A stretch of DNA of 15,788 bases from an uncultured Collinsella sp. (GTDB lineage Bacteria; Actinomycetota; Coriobacteriia; Coriobacteriales; Coriobacteriaceae): the NCBI GenBank assembly GCA_900549535.1, contig UROR01000038.1:1-15788 (forward strand), written 5' to 3'. Below, in pieces: positions 1 through 5,674 of this stretch; position 1 is the first letter of the stretch, and the number at the start of each line of letters is the position of its first letter. The position numbers were made by a program, and so were the translations under genes. The notes under the pieces were generated by a model. The model had not been told where the DNA came from. It ran no database searches and saw only the letters and a list, made by a program, of their open reading frames with translations.

Positions 1-178
1 CAAATGTAATTGGAAGGTTCCACTTGTCCCCAAGAAGCCAGTCGAGAGCGTCTAATACTGTCGTTTTTCCTGAATCGCCTGCGCCTATGATGCAAATGAG
101 CTTCTTGCCGGCAGGAATCTCCCATTCGAGCTGTTCAATGCCTCGAAAATTAGCTATCCTCAACTTTCGTACAATCAA
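1..178 (-). CDS. OLD/RecF-like AAA family ATPase, N-terminal part (runs off the left edge)
   Basis: Only the first 59 codons are in the window. Read on the minus strand from a TTG at 178, the protein begins M-I-V-R-K-L-R-I-A-N-F-R-G-I and has a Walker A motif, GAGDSGKTT, near residues 33-41, followed by LDALDWLLG. An opening 'KLRIxNFRGI' followed by a P-loop is typical of OLD-family and RecF/SMC-like ATPases, many of which are ATP-dependent nucleases in phage defence (for example GajA of Gabija). The nuclease half lies outside the window, so its type cannot be stated. TTG was chosen because GGAAGGA sits 6 nt upstream and the resulting N-terminus is canonical for the family. The frame stays open upstream to beyond position 330, so a longer form is possible (see findings). 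The gene follows the restriction gene by about 150 nt in the same direction, suggesting a defence cluster. Confidence 0.72.
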   Translation of the reverse strand, partial: MIVRKLRIANFRGIEQLEWEIPAGKKLICIIGAGDSGKTTVLDALDWLLGDKWNLPITF

Positions 179-327
179 GTTGATTCCTTCCGGTTGATTA
201 ATTGCTGTTTTTGCCCAGTCACGAACTGCATGCTCAGGCGGACCATTCCCCCTCGACGTCGTGGCAAGCCGCGAGTTAATTTTGCATGAGCTCCTTATGG
301 CTATTGCATCTGCAAGTGTGCAATCTT

Positions 328-1239
328 CTAGCCATACAAAGCTTCTCGCAAAGCTTTGCCGTACACGCCCGGCTCCGGGAGCCTGACTCTGTTAAATGCC
401 GCCTGGACCTGCTCAACCGTCGTGCATTCATCTCCGGTGACCATGAGTTTCGTCGGAACGCCTTTTGCATACTCAGCATTATCATCGTAGTCATATCGCA
501 GAAAATGAAGGGCTCCCGGCTGCGGGGCGTATCCAAATGCCATATTTTTGGCACCGCCAAGTCTATCAATAATTCTTGAATACACCGACTCAGGGGTCAC
601 GAACCACAAGCCAGAGCGACACAGTGGTTCCCTTTGAAGCACCTGTCCCTTATAAACTAGCTGCGGGATAATTCGTTTTGAGACGTTTTCCCAGTTCAAA
701 CCAACGGTTGATTTAACTTCTCTCCTACCGTCAATCAAACCTGCGCGGGAAGCTCTATAGTTTCCAGTCGTATCAATAGTCTGAACCTCAATTGAAGTGA
801 ACTCCGCAAGCTCGCCGCGCTCGTCAAGCCGAGCCAACACCCAATCGGCAAAATAGTTCCCAACGCCATTTCTTTTCGGCAGCCGCAGTTCTCCTCCCCA
901 TCTGTGTCCGAACACGGCAACAGCACCACCCTCGGAACGAGCTTTCGCGACGGCAGCGCGACCCGAATACAGGCCAAGGTCAACGCCAAACGTCTTCCTT
1001 GACACGATTCGAAGAATCTCGTAATCATCGGCATAGAGACGGATAGGGCAGCAGATGATACGCTGATCAGACGATACTTGTTTTACAGCGCACACGCCAG
1101 AGCAAGAGCCGTCTCGCCCGAGCGTCTTGGTGCAGGTGTCGTGAAGGAACGGGCATAGATTCTTGGCGACTGCATCAAGAGACGCATCGCTATCATCTGC
1201 GGCTCGATACCCAAAGAAATCAACGATTGTTCCGGCCAT
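328..1239 (-). CDS. NotI-family type II restriction endonuclease
   Basis: 303 aa. The N-terminus carries a cysteine cluster C29-P-F...C36...C46...C50, matching the Cys4 iron-binding fold known from NotI and its relatives. The middle contains a PD-(D/E)XK-type core: NYFADWVLARL with D132, then FTSIEVQTIDTTGNYR with E151 and Q153. The glutamine replaces the usual lysine, as in NotI. The protein is expected to cleave a GC-rich palindromic DNA site; the site itself cannot be read from the sequence. It starts at ATG 1239, 2 nt after the methyltransferase stop, and its Shine-Dalgarno (GAGGGGGAG) lies in the last codons of the methyltransferase, so the two are translationally coupled. Length and motifs look intact, so an active enzyme is likely. 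Family assignment is from motif memory. Confidence 0.85.
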   Translation of the reverse strand: MAGTIVDFFGYRAADDSDASLDAVAKNLCPFLHDTCTKTLGRDGSCSGVCAVKQVSSDQRIICCPIRLYADDYEILRIVSRKTFGVDLGLYSGRAAVAKARSEGGAVAVFGHRWGGELRLPKRNGVGNYFADWVLARLDERGELAEFTSIEVQTIDTTGNYRASRAGLIDGRREVKSTVGLNWENVSKRIIPQLVYKGQVLQREPLCRSGLWFVTPESVYSRIIDRLGGAKNMAFGYAPQPGALHFLRYDYDDNAEYAKGVPTKLMVTGDECTTVEQVQAAFNRVRLPEPGVYGKALREALYG

Positions 1240-1241
1240 AT

Positions 1242-2435
1242 CTACTCCCCCTCAAGAACCGCTCGCAAAGACCTTCCAACAGCACAGGCAAGCATCGGAG
1301 GTACGGCGTTACCGACCTCGGCGTACTGCTCGGCCTGAGAGCCAAGAAAGACGTAGGGATCGGGAAATGAATGGATACGCGCGGCCTCCCGGACAGTAAA
1401 CGTCCTGTCCTGTTCGGGGTGAAAGAATGCACCCCAGTGAGGATCGCACTTTGTGAGAACCGTGCTTCCGAGTTCATCCCATCTCGGGCGACCGTATCTT
1501 TTCGTGTGGTCGCTTCGCCTAGCTGACTTCATGCCTTTCGGCAAAAGATCGTATGGGATATCCGTCCAGTTACCGCCTTGCTTGATATAGCTAAGCCGTT
1601 CGAGATTGATAGCCGAAAGACGTGGTGCCTCGTGATTCATCACACCCGCCGACCCTATTCTCAGATTCGCTTGGTACTCGCATTGAGGGGCAACAGGGTA
1701 TTCCTTTACCGTTTCACCGCGTTCACCGCTTTTAAGCGGTGGAAGGTCGCCTATCGCATCGCGTACCGTGGTGAACGGGGCCGATGTCTCCGGTGAAGGT
1801 TTCTTTACGATTGGTCTGCCGTCGAATGTGGTCGCGAAGTTTGCCCTCACTGGAGCATGCCTGACCGGCTCAGGCCATGCCGAATGGGGAATAATCGCCC
1901 CTCGCAGACCCATTATTATCGTGCGCCACCTCATTTGCGGGACCCCGTAGTAGGGGGCACCGAGGATATGAACATCGGCACCATATCCAAGGTCCGCAAG
2001 TGAATCGAGAATGGCGTGAAGCGTCTTTCCCTTCTCGAACGAAACCAAACCAGGAACATTCTCGATAAGAACCGCGCGAGGCTTGAACTCGTCAACGAAT
2101 CTCAAGTATTCGCGAAACAAGTGATTACGCGGGTCGTCGCTGGATCGAACAGGGGCGTTAATCGAAAACCCTTGGCACGGAGGACCGCCTGCAAGCAAAT
2201 CAAGTTGGCCCACTTCAAGATCAAGACGCTCCCTGATCTCTTTCGGGTTCACGGTACGGATGTCGGCAACACACACCTCGGCGTTCGGATGGTTTTTAGC
2301 ATATGTCTCGGCATATCTAGGCACTATCTCGGAGGCAAACAGAGAGTGGAACCCCGCCTGCTCAAGTCCTTCTGACAGGCCACCTGCACCAGCAAACAAA
2401 TCTATGCAAGTAAGTTTGTCGTTTTTAACGGTCAC
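1242..2435 (-). CDS. DNA (cytosine-5)-methyltransferase of the restriction-modification system
   Basis: 397 aa from GTG 2435. All diagnostic C5-methyltransferase motifs are present in order: motif I DLFAGAGGLSEG (12-23, AdoMet binding), motif IV GGPPCQGFS (83-91, catalytic C87), motif VI ENVPG (125-129), motif VIII QMRWR (167-171), motif IX around TVREAARIHSFPD (347-359) and motif X YAEVGNAVPP (371-380). The stretch between VIII and IX (about 172-346) is the target recognition domain. It would protect host DNA from the endonuclease encoded directly downstream. GTG 2435 is preferred over TTG 2438 because AGGAG lies 5 nt before the GTG; this Shine-Dalgarno overlaps the stop of the upstream RHH gene. 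There is no sign of truncation. Moderate GC, unlike the GC-rich mobilisation block to the right. Confidence 0.93.
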   Translation of the reverse strand: MTVKNDKLTCIDLFAGAGGLSEGLEQAGFHSLFASEIVPRYAETYAKNHPNAEVCVADIRTVNPKEIRERLDLEVGQLDLLAGGPPCQGFSINAPVRSSDDPRNHLFREYLRFVDEFKPRAVLIENVPGLVSFEKGKTLHAILDSLADLGYGADVHILGAPYYGVPQMRWRTIIMGLRGAIIPHSAWPEPVRHAPVRANFATTFDGRPIVKKPSPETSAPFTTVRDAIGDLPPLKSGERGETVKEYPVAPQCEYQANLRIGSAGVMNHEAPRLSAINLERLSYIKQGGNWTDIPYDLLPKGMKSARRSDHTKRYGRPRWDELGSTVLTKCDPHWGAFFHPEQDRTFTVREAARIHSFPDPYVFLGSQAEQYAEVGNAVPPMLACAVGRSLRAVLEGE

Positions 2436-2443
2436 CAAAGCTC

Positions 2444-2614
2444 CTACCTAGTCACCTTAATCTCAAACGGCATGCCGCCCTCGCGGATCACCGCGCGGAG
2501 GAACATGTTCATCGCAGCGGACATAGAGAGGCCCAGCTCGTCGAGGATGGCCGAAGCCTCCCTCTTCACCTCAGGTTCTATTCTGATGGTGGTTGCGGGT
2601 ATGTTCGAAGGCAT
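2444..2614 (-). CDS. Truncated RelB/DinJ-type ribbon-helix-helix protein, no toxin partner
   Basis: 56 aa. The strand-forming start (ATTIRIEPEVKREA) followed by two helices (ILDELGLSMSAAMNMFLRAVI) and REGGMPFEI is the classic N-terminal DNA-binding half of DinJ/RelB antitoxins. Usual DinJ proteins continue for about 30-40 further residues that wrap the YafQ-type toxin; here the protein stops right after MPFEIKVTR. No toxin ORF follows: the methyltransferase start is 8 nt beyond the stop. Start ATG 2614 is chosen for AGGAGC 5 nt upstream; a longer reading from 2653 would run into the IS remnant. As the first gene of a packed RHH-M-R operon it may act as a repressor of the operon, a role normally filled by C proteins; that is inference. 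Alternatively it is a decayed toxin-antitoxin relic. Confidence 0.75.
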   Translation of the reverse strand: MPSNIPATTIRIEPEVKREASAILDELGLSMSAAMNMFLRAVIREGGMPFEIKVTR

Positions 2615-2637
2615 GGTAGCTCCTATCTCTCGCGTAT

Positions 2638-3370
2638 GCCACTGTGCCACCATTTTAGCCGACTATGCCGTCTGTGAGGTCCAATAGTCCATATAGGGCT
2701 AGGGCGGCTGGACGTTGAGCGTATCGCGGATGCTGGTATTGCAGGTGCCGTTGGCGAGCTGCCGTGCGCCCGTGAGCTCAGCGGTGCAGGAATCGGCCGC
2801 CATGAAGGTGCATCACCAGCGAAAACAATCGAGATAGGCGGAAGGTACTCAGTGGATACGCTCTTGAAGCGCTTCATGAATGAGTCGAGGAGCGAATGTG
2901 TGGTGTTGATGCGGTTGATGGTTCCCTCCGTGCGGCCCTTGGGGTCATAGGACTCGTGCTGTGCGACCTTCAGGTCGCACAGCACATCGACGTAAACTGT
3001 TGCCTTGTCGGCCGTAACCACGGCGCCCACGTCGATGCGACCGCGAAGCGCCTCCATCGCGCGCTCGCGAGGCACGATACCGCGCCCCGTCATCTCGAAG
3101 AAGGTCGCGTTGGTGTCGCTGATGCCCGTCATGATGCAAATCTGCTCGCGGGAGAGGCATCGTCTGTGGATCTCTTTGCCGCGATTCCTTGTCTCCTTCG
3201 GCAGCTTGAAGGAACCTTTGGTGTGGTTGCCCTTGAATAGCTCGGGGAAGTACGTCTCATTAAGTTCACAGTCCCGTTCTTGCCCGACGCAGAACTCAGG
3301 CGAGTACGCCTTCAGGTGCTCGATGAGCCTGTGGCACATGGTGCAATGTCAATTTTGGTCTTACAGAGCC
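2638..3370 (-). mobile_element. IS1595-family insertion sequence remnant
   Basis: A minus-strand remnant of about 730 bp bounded by imperfect ends. The transposase-proximal end reads GGCTCTGTAAGACCAAAATT (minus strand from 3370) and the far end reads GCCACTGTGCCACCATTTTA (plus strand from 2638); they share the frame G-C-CTGT---ACCA---T. The ends are therefore plausible but degenerate inverted repeats, and no 8-bp target duplication is visible. The element is shorter than usual for the family (about 1 kb) because the 5' part of the transposase is missing. It ends 24 nt upstream of the RHH gene start, so it may have replaced the native promoter of the restriction-modification operon. The exact left limit is uncertain. 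Confidence 0.6.
2814..3339 (-). pseudogene. IS1595-family (ISXO2-like) transposase, truncated and frameshifted
   Basis: The translation from 3339 contains recognisable DDE-transposase landmarks of the ISXO2/IS1595 group: ETYFPELFKGNH, then RGKEIHRRCLSREQICIM, GAVVTADKATVY (second Asp) and GTINRINTTHSLLDSFMKRF, then STEYLPP. Three lesions are visible. The N-terminal zinc-ribbon/HTH part is missing. The first catalytic Asp of the 'LDETYF' motif is Asn (LNETYF). A one-base loss after the codons for STEYLPP throws the frame; in the next frame the expected end YLDCFRW followed by TGA (2814-2816) can still be read. The product should be inactive. The open frame running on to 2623 after the frameshift is not part of the ancestral protein. 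Confidence 0.78.
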
Positions 3371-3519
3371 AAACAAATTCAATGCATCTAATTTAACGCG
3401 GTGGTGCAGTGCGACATTCGGAATACAGGGACGGCTAATGTCCAGCCTTACCCAAAGGCGGGCACAAAAGAGACCTCTGATTGAAATCGGCGAACGATTT
3501 TCGTTTCTGACCGCATCCC

Positions 3520-3791
3520 TTAGCTTTCGCAGCGGATGGGGCTCGGCGTTCGTTCCTCGGCGTAGAGAATCTCGTTCTGGGCCTCCAGGATGTGCGCCGC
3601 GTCGCCGATGCGCTCGGCGCACCTCTGACTTATTGACCTCAGGGCCAGGACCCCTCTACGTCGAGCGGGTCCAGCTGATCGGCGTGCGCCAGGGACTCGA
3701 GCAACTGGTTCAGGCCCCTCGCAAGCCTCCCGGCGTCGCTCACGGCATCGATCAGCTCGATGCGCTTCACCTTCTCTTCGTAGCTCAGCAT
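3520..3791 (-). pseudogene. Small helical protein of unknown function, split by a one-base frameshift
   Basis: ATG 3791 is preceded by AAGGAGG 7 nt upstream, an excellent ribosome site. The first frame encodes 50 aa (MLSYEEKVKRIELIDAVSDA... ending in DVEGSWP) and stops at 3639. At the C4 run 3651-3654 (G4 on the coding strand) adding one G would continue into an open frame with coding-like composition (VLALRSISQRCAERIGDAAH...AQNEILYAEERTPSP) that stops at 3520, giving about 90 aa in total. Both halves are charged, Ala/Leu-rich and predicted helical. No family is recognised. It is divergently oriented from the parAB/mob genes and may belong to that element. The frameshift may be real decay, slippage at the homopolymer or a base-calling error. 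What is translated as written is the 50-aa product. Confidence 0.45.
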
Positions 3792-3938
3792 CAACTTGCC
3801 TCCTTCTCTCAACGGACGTGTCGCGCAGCACCCTAGCCGCTCGTGAGGAGAGCCATCTCGCCGCCAGCGATCCCGTGCGCATATCGGCCGCAGGCGGCGT
3901 GGGAAACGCCCACCCGGTGCGGACCGCGGCGTCGGGAC

Positions 3939-3962
3939 GCGAGGGCGCGCAACCGCCCTCGC
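3939..3962. repeat. 9-bp perfect inverted repeat (hairpin)
   Basis: GCGAGGGCG, six-base loop CGCAAC, CGCCCTCGC. A second shorter pairing (CGTCG with CGACG) flanks it on the outside, so a longer stem with an internal loop can form on either strand. Confidence 0.5.
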
Positions 3963-4130
3963 CGCGACGTCGCCGCCAATCCCCTTGAGCGCCCCTGCAG
4001 CGTCGACGGGCCCGCATCCCATGCCCGGAAACCTCGGCGCCCATGCCCGATTCCATGCCGCACGCTTCCGCCCCTCCGATCAGAAACCCGCCCCGGCGCT
4101 CCTTGGACGCGCAGGGTCGCACGCCGGCAG

Positions 4131-4160
4131 GCGGCCCGCAAGGGCCGCGACACTTTTTCG
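4131..4160 (+). terminator. Terminator-like hairpin with GCAA tetraloop
   Basis: GCGGCCC, loop GCAA, GGGCCGC: a perfect 7-bp GC stem closed by a GNRA loop and followed within a few bases by a run of five T (GACACTTTTTC). It reads as an intrinsic terminator on the plus strand, but no plus-strand gene upstream is evident, so it might instead end or belong to an unannotated RNA. Confidence 0.45.
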
Positions 4161-4333
4161 GGTTCTTCGCCCCATGCGCTGCGCGCGCGAACAACGCGAA
4201 AAACTGACGTCAGGAGATTTCTATAACCACGTCCGACTTCGCTTCCTCCCTTGCCGGCGCGCCCGCGCTGCATGCGACTCACGCGACGCAAGGCACGCCA
4301 CAGGGGCGGGCCTCAGAGTCTAAGGAGCAAGGC

Positions 4334-4705
4334 ATGAACGACATGAAGGAAAAGGCGATGGGCGCGGTCAAGGCCTTCCTCGAGCGCAAGGGCTACGAGA
4401 TCGTCGACGAGGCCTGGCAGGGCCCCGAGGGCATCGGCGGGATCGACCTCGTGGCGGTGGACGAGGACGGGACACTGGTGTTCGTCGACGCCACGGTCCG
4501 CATCGGGACGGACGGCTTCCCCGAGGCCCACAGGGCGCGCGGGCTGCGCGAGGCGCTGGCGGCGGCGTGGCTCGCCGGCAACGGCGACGACTACGCCGAC
4601 ACCCCGGTCCGCTTCGACGAGGTGGCGATGATGGTCGTCAAGGAGAACCGAGCGCTCCTGCGCCACCACGTCAACTGCTTCGGCGAGATGGAGCCGCTCT
4701 CCTAG
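4334..4705 (+). CDS. YraN/UPF0102-like protein with the catalytic motif lost
   Basis: 123 aa. The arrangement follows the YraN (UPF0102) restriction-nuclease fold: an N-terminal helix with AFLERKGYEIVDEAW (14-28), then GIGGIDLVAVDEDGTLVFVDATVR, and a C-terminal part with VRFDEVAMMVV. In typical YraN proteins this core reads GEIDLI...FVEVKxR, supplying the Glu and Lys of a PD-(D/E)XK site. Here Glu is Gly (GGIDL) and the VEVK segment is VDAT, so Glu and Lys are both absent. The Asp of the ID pair remains. A nuclease is therefore unlikely; a DNA-binding or structural role is inference. The start is supported by GGAG 6 nt upstream. It lies upstream of parA, in the same direction, with a strong hairpin between them, and appears to be a fixed part of this partition/mobilisation module. 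Confidence 0.65.
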   Translation: MNDMKEKAMGAVKAFLERKGYEIVDEAWQGPEGIGGIDLVAVDEDGTLVFVDATVRIGTDGFPEAHRARGLREALAAAWLAGNGDDYADTPVRFDEVAMMVVKENRALLRHHVNCFGEMEPLS

Positions 4706-4713
4706 GCGGCGCG

Positions 4714-4743
4714 CCCGGCCCCGGGCTCCCGGGGCCGGGTTTC
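4714..4743 (+). terminator. Intrinsic terminator after the YraN-like gene
   Basis: A 10-11 bp GC-only stem (CCCGGCCCCG paired with CGGGGCCGGG, arms 4714-4723 and 4730-4739) followed by TTT. It lies 8 nt after the YraN-like stop and should isolate that gene from parA. Confidence 0.7.
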
Positions 4744-4760
4744 CCCGAAATCCGCCCCCT

Positions 4761-4800
4761 GTACCACGAAAGCGTACATATCCGTACGTTTTCGTGGTAC
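4761..4800. promoter_or_regulatory. Inverted repeat 1 upstream of parA (candidate operator or parS)
   Basis: Arms GTACCACGAAAGCGTAC (4761-4777) and GTACGTTTTCGTGGTAC (4784-4800) are complementary over 17 bp with one G-T type mismatch and a 6-base spacer ATATCC. The spacer and right arm contain the core CCGTACG shared with the second palindrome. It sits about 110 nt upstream of the parA start. Such a site is expected to bind a dimeric regulator or ParB; which one cannot be told. Confidence 0.6.
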
Positions 4801-4812
4801 ACTCCGCTTGTC

Positions 4813-4836
4813 GGACAAATCCGTACGGTTTTGTCC
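4813..4836. promoter_or_regulatory. Inverted repeat 2 upstream of parA (candidate operator or parS)
   Basis: A near-perfect 24-bp palindrome centred on CCGTACGG: GGACAAATCCGT then ACGGTTTTGTCC, with only the A/T flank positions breaking symmetry. It shares ATCCGTACG followed by a T-run with the first repeat; the two cores are 39 bp apart, close to four helical turns, as expected for cooperative binding on one DNA face. Confidence 0.6.
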
Positions 4837-4909
4837 CGACGCTCCGAGACTCGGGGCGCGCCGGACCGGATGCGGCGAGGCGCGCCCCACGCTAGAGAGG
4901 ACGCGACCC

Positions 4910-5674
4910 ATGCGCACGATAGCCATTTCCAACTACAAGGGCGGCGTCGGCAAGACGACGACCGCCGTGAACCTGGCGGCGATCTTCGCCGCCCGGGGCC
5001 TTCGGACCCTGCTCGTCGACCTCGACCCGCAGGCGTCCGCCACCGACTTCTTCGGCCTCTACGACCGCGCCGCCTCCGAGCGACGCACGTCGGTCGAGCT
5101 GCTCTACGGCGGCGCGCCCGTGGAGGAGGTCGCCTACGCTGCCGGGGAGAACCTCGACGTGGTGGCCTCGACCATCGACCTCGTCGACCAGAACGAGATG
5201 CTCCTGCGCGAGCAGCGCCTCAAGTTCGCCCTCGACGACGCCTCGGGCTCCTACGACGTCTGCCTCATCGACTGCAGCCCGGTGATGCGCAGGCTCGCCT
5301 TCAACGCCTACCTCGCCGCAGCGGAGGGCGGCATGGTCGTCATCCCCGTGAAGCTCGACTCCACCGTGATGCGCGGCACCGCGCTCACCGTCGAGGCGAC
5401 GCGCTCCATCTCAGACGCCCTGCGCATGCCAACGCCCCGCTGGAGGATACTGCGCACCTGCGTTCCCGGCCGCATGACCAACGCCGAGGCCACGGGCGCG
5501 GCCGTGCTCGACGGGTTCTTCCCGGGCGAGCAGTTCGAGACGGTCATACACGCGAGCAGCAAGGTCTGCGAGGGCAGCTGGCAGTGGAAGCCGGTGGCGG
5601 CCTTCGAGCCGGGGAGCCGCCCCGCGCGCGACTACAAGGCGCTCGCAGACGAGGTGTCCCGTGAGCTCGCCTAG
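4910..5674 (+). CDS. parA: ParA-family partition ATPase
   Basis: 254 aa. The deviant Walker A motif KGGVGKTT (10-17), with the signature lysine K10, is followed by LLVDLDPQASAT (34-45, Walker A' region) and VCLIDCSP (117-124, Walker B); the usual 'PP' after Asp-Cys is SP here. This is the MinD/ParA family without an N-terminal HTH extension (type Ib or chromosomal-like size), which binds DNA non-specifically as an ATP dimer and moves ParB-parS complexes. The start ATG 4910 is chosen because the ATPase motif follows directly and GAGAGGA lies about 8 nt upstream; the frame is open from 4808 but that stretch contains the palindromes. The stop overlaps the parB start by 14 nt, so the pair is co-translated. 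The role in segregating this plasmid or integrated element is inferred from context. Confidence 0.93.
   Translation: MRTIAISNYKGGVGKTTTAVNLAAIFAARGLRTLLVDLDPQASATDFFGLYDRAASERRTSVELLYGGAPVEEVAYAAGENLDVVASTIDLVDQNEMLLREQRLKFALDDASGSYDVCLIDCSPVMRRLAFNAYLAAAEGGMVVIPVKLDSTVMRGTALTVEATRSISDALRMPTPRWRILRTCVPGRMTNAEATGAAVLDGFFPGEQFETVIHASSKVCEGSWQWKPVAAFEPGSRPARDYKALADEVSRELA

Larger units (their letters stand above)
3792..4333. other. GC-rich structured intergenic region with no convincing gene
   Basis: About 540 bases with long overlapping open frames on both strands that are Arg/Ala/Pro-rich shadows typical of very GC-rich DNA; none has a good ribosome site or family signature. What can be seen is secondary structure: a 9-bp stem at 3939-3962, a 7-bp stem with a GCAA tetraloop at 4131-4148 followed by a short T-run, and a 10-bp palindrome CTGACGTCAG at 4204-4213. 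It separates a minus-strand small gene from the plus-strand YraN/parAB genes, so divergent promoters are expected here, but no clear -35/-10 pair was found. A replication origin or structured RNA is possible but unsupported. Confidence 0.4.

Noticed and set aside
2623..2813. C-terminal 60 residues of the IS1595 open frame as a real protein tail
   Set aside because: They lie after the frameshift; the ancestral ending is readable in the neighbouring frame and stops at 2814.
3833..4323. Several long overlapping open frames (100-220 aa) on both strands
   Set aside because: Arg/Ala/Pro-rich translations with no ribosome site or family motif; they arise from the scarcity of stop codons in very GC-rich DNA.
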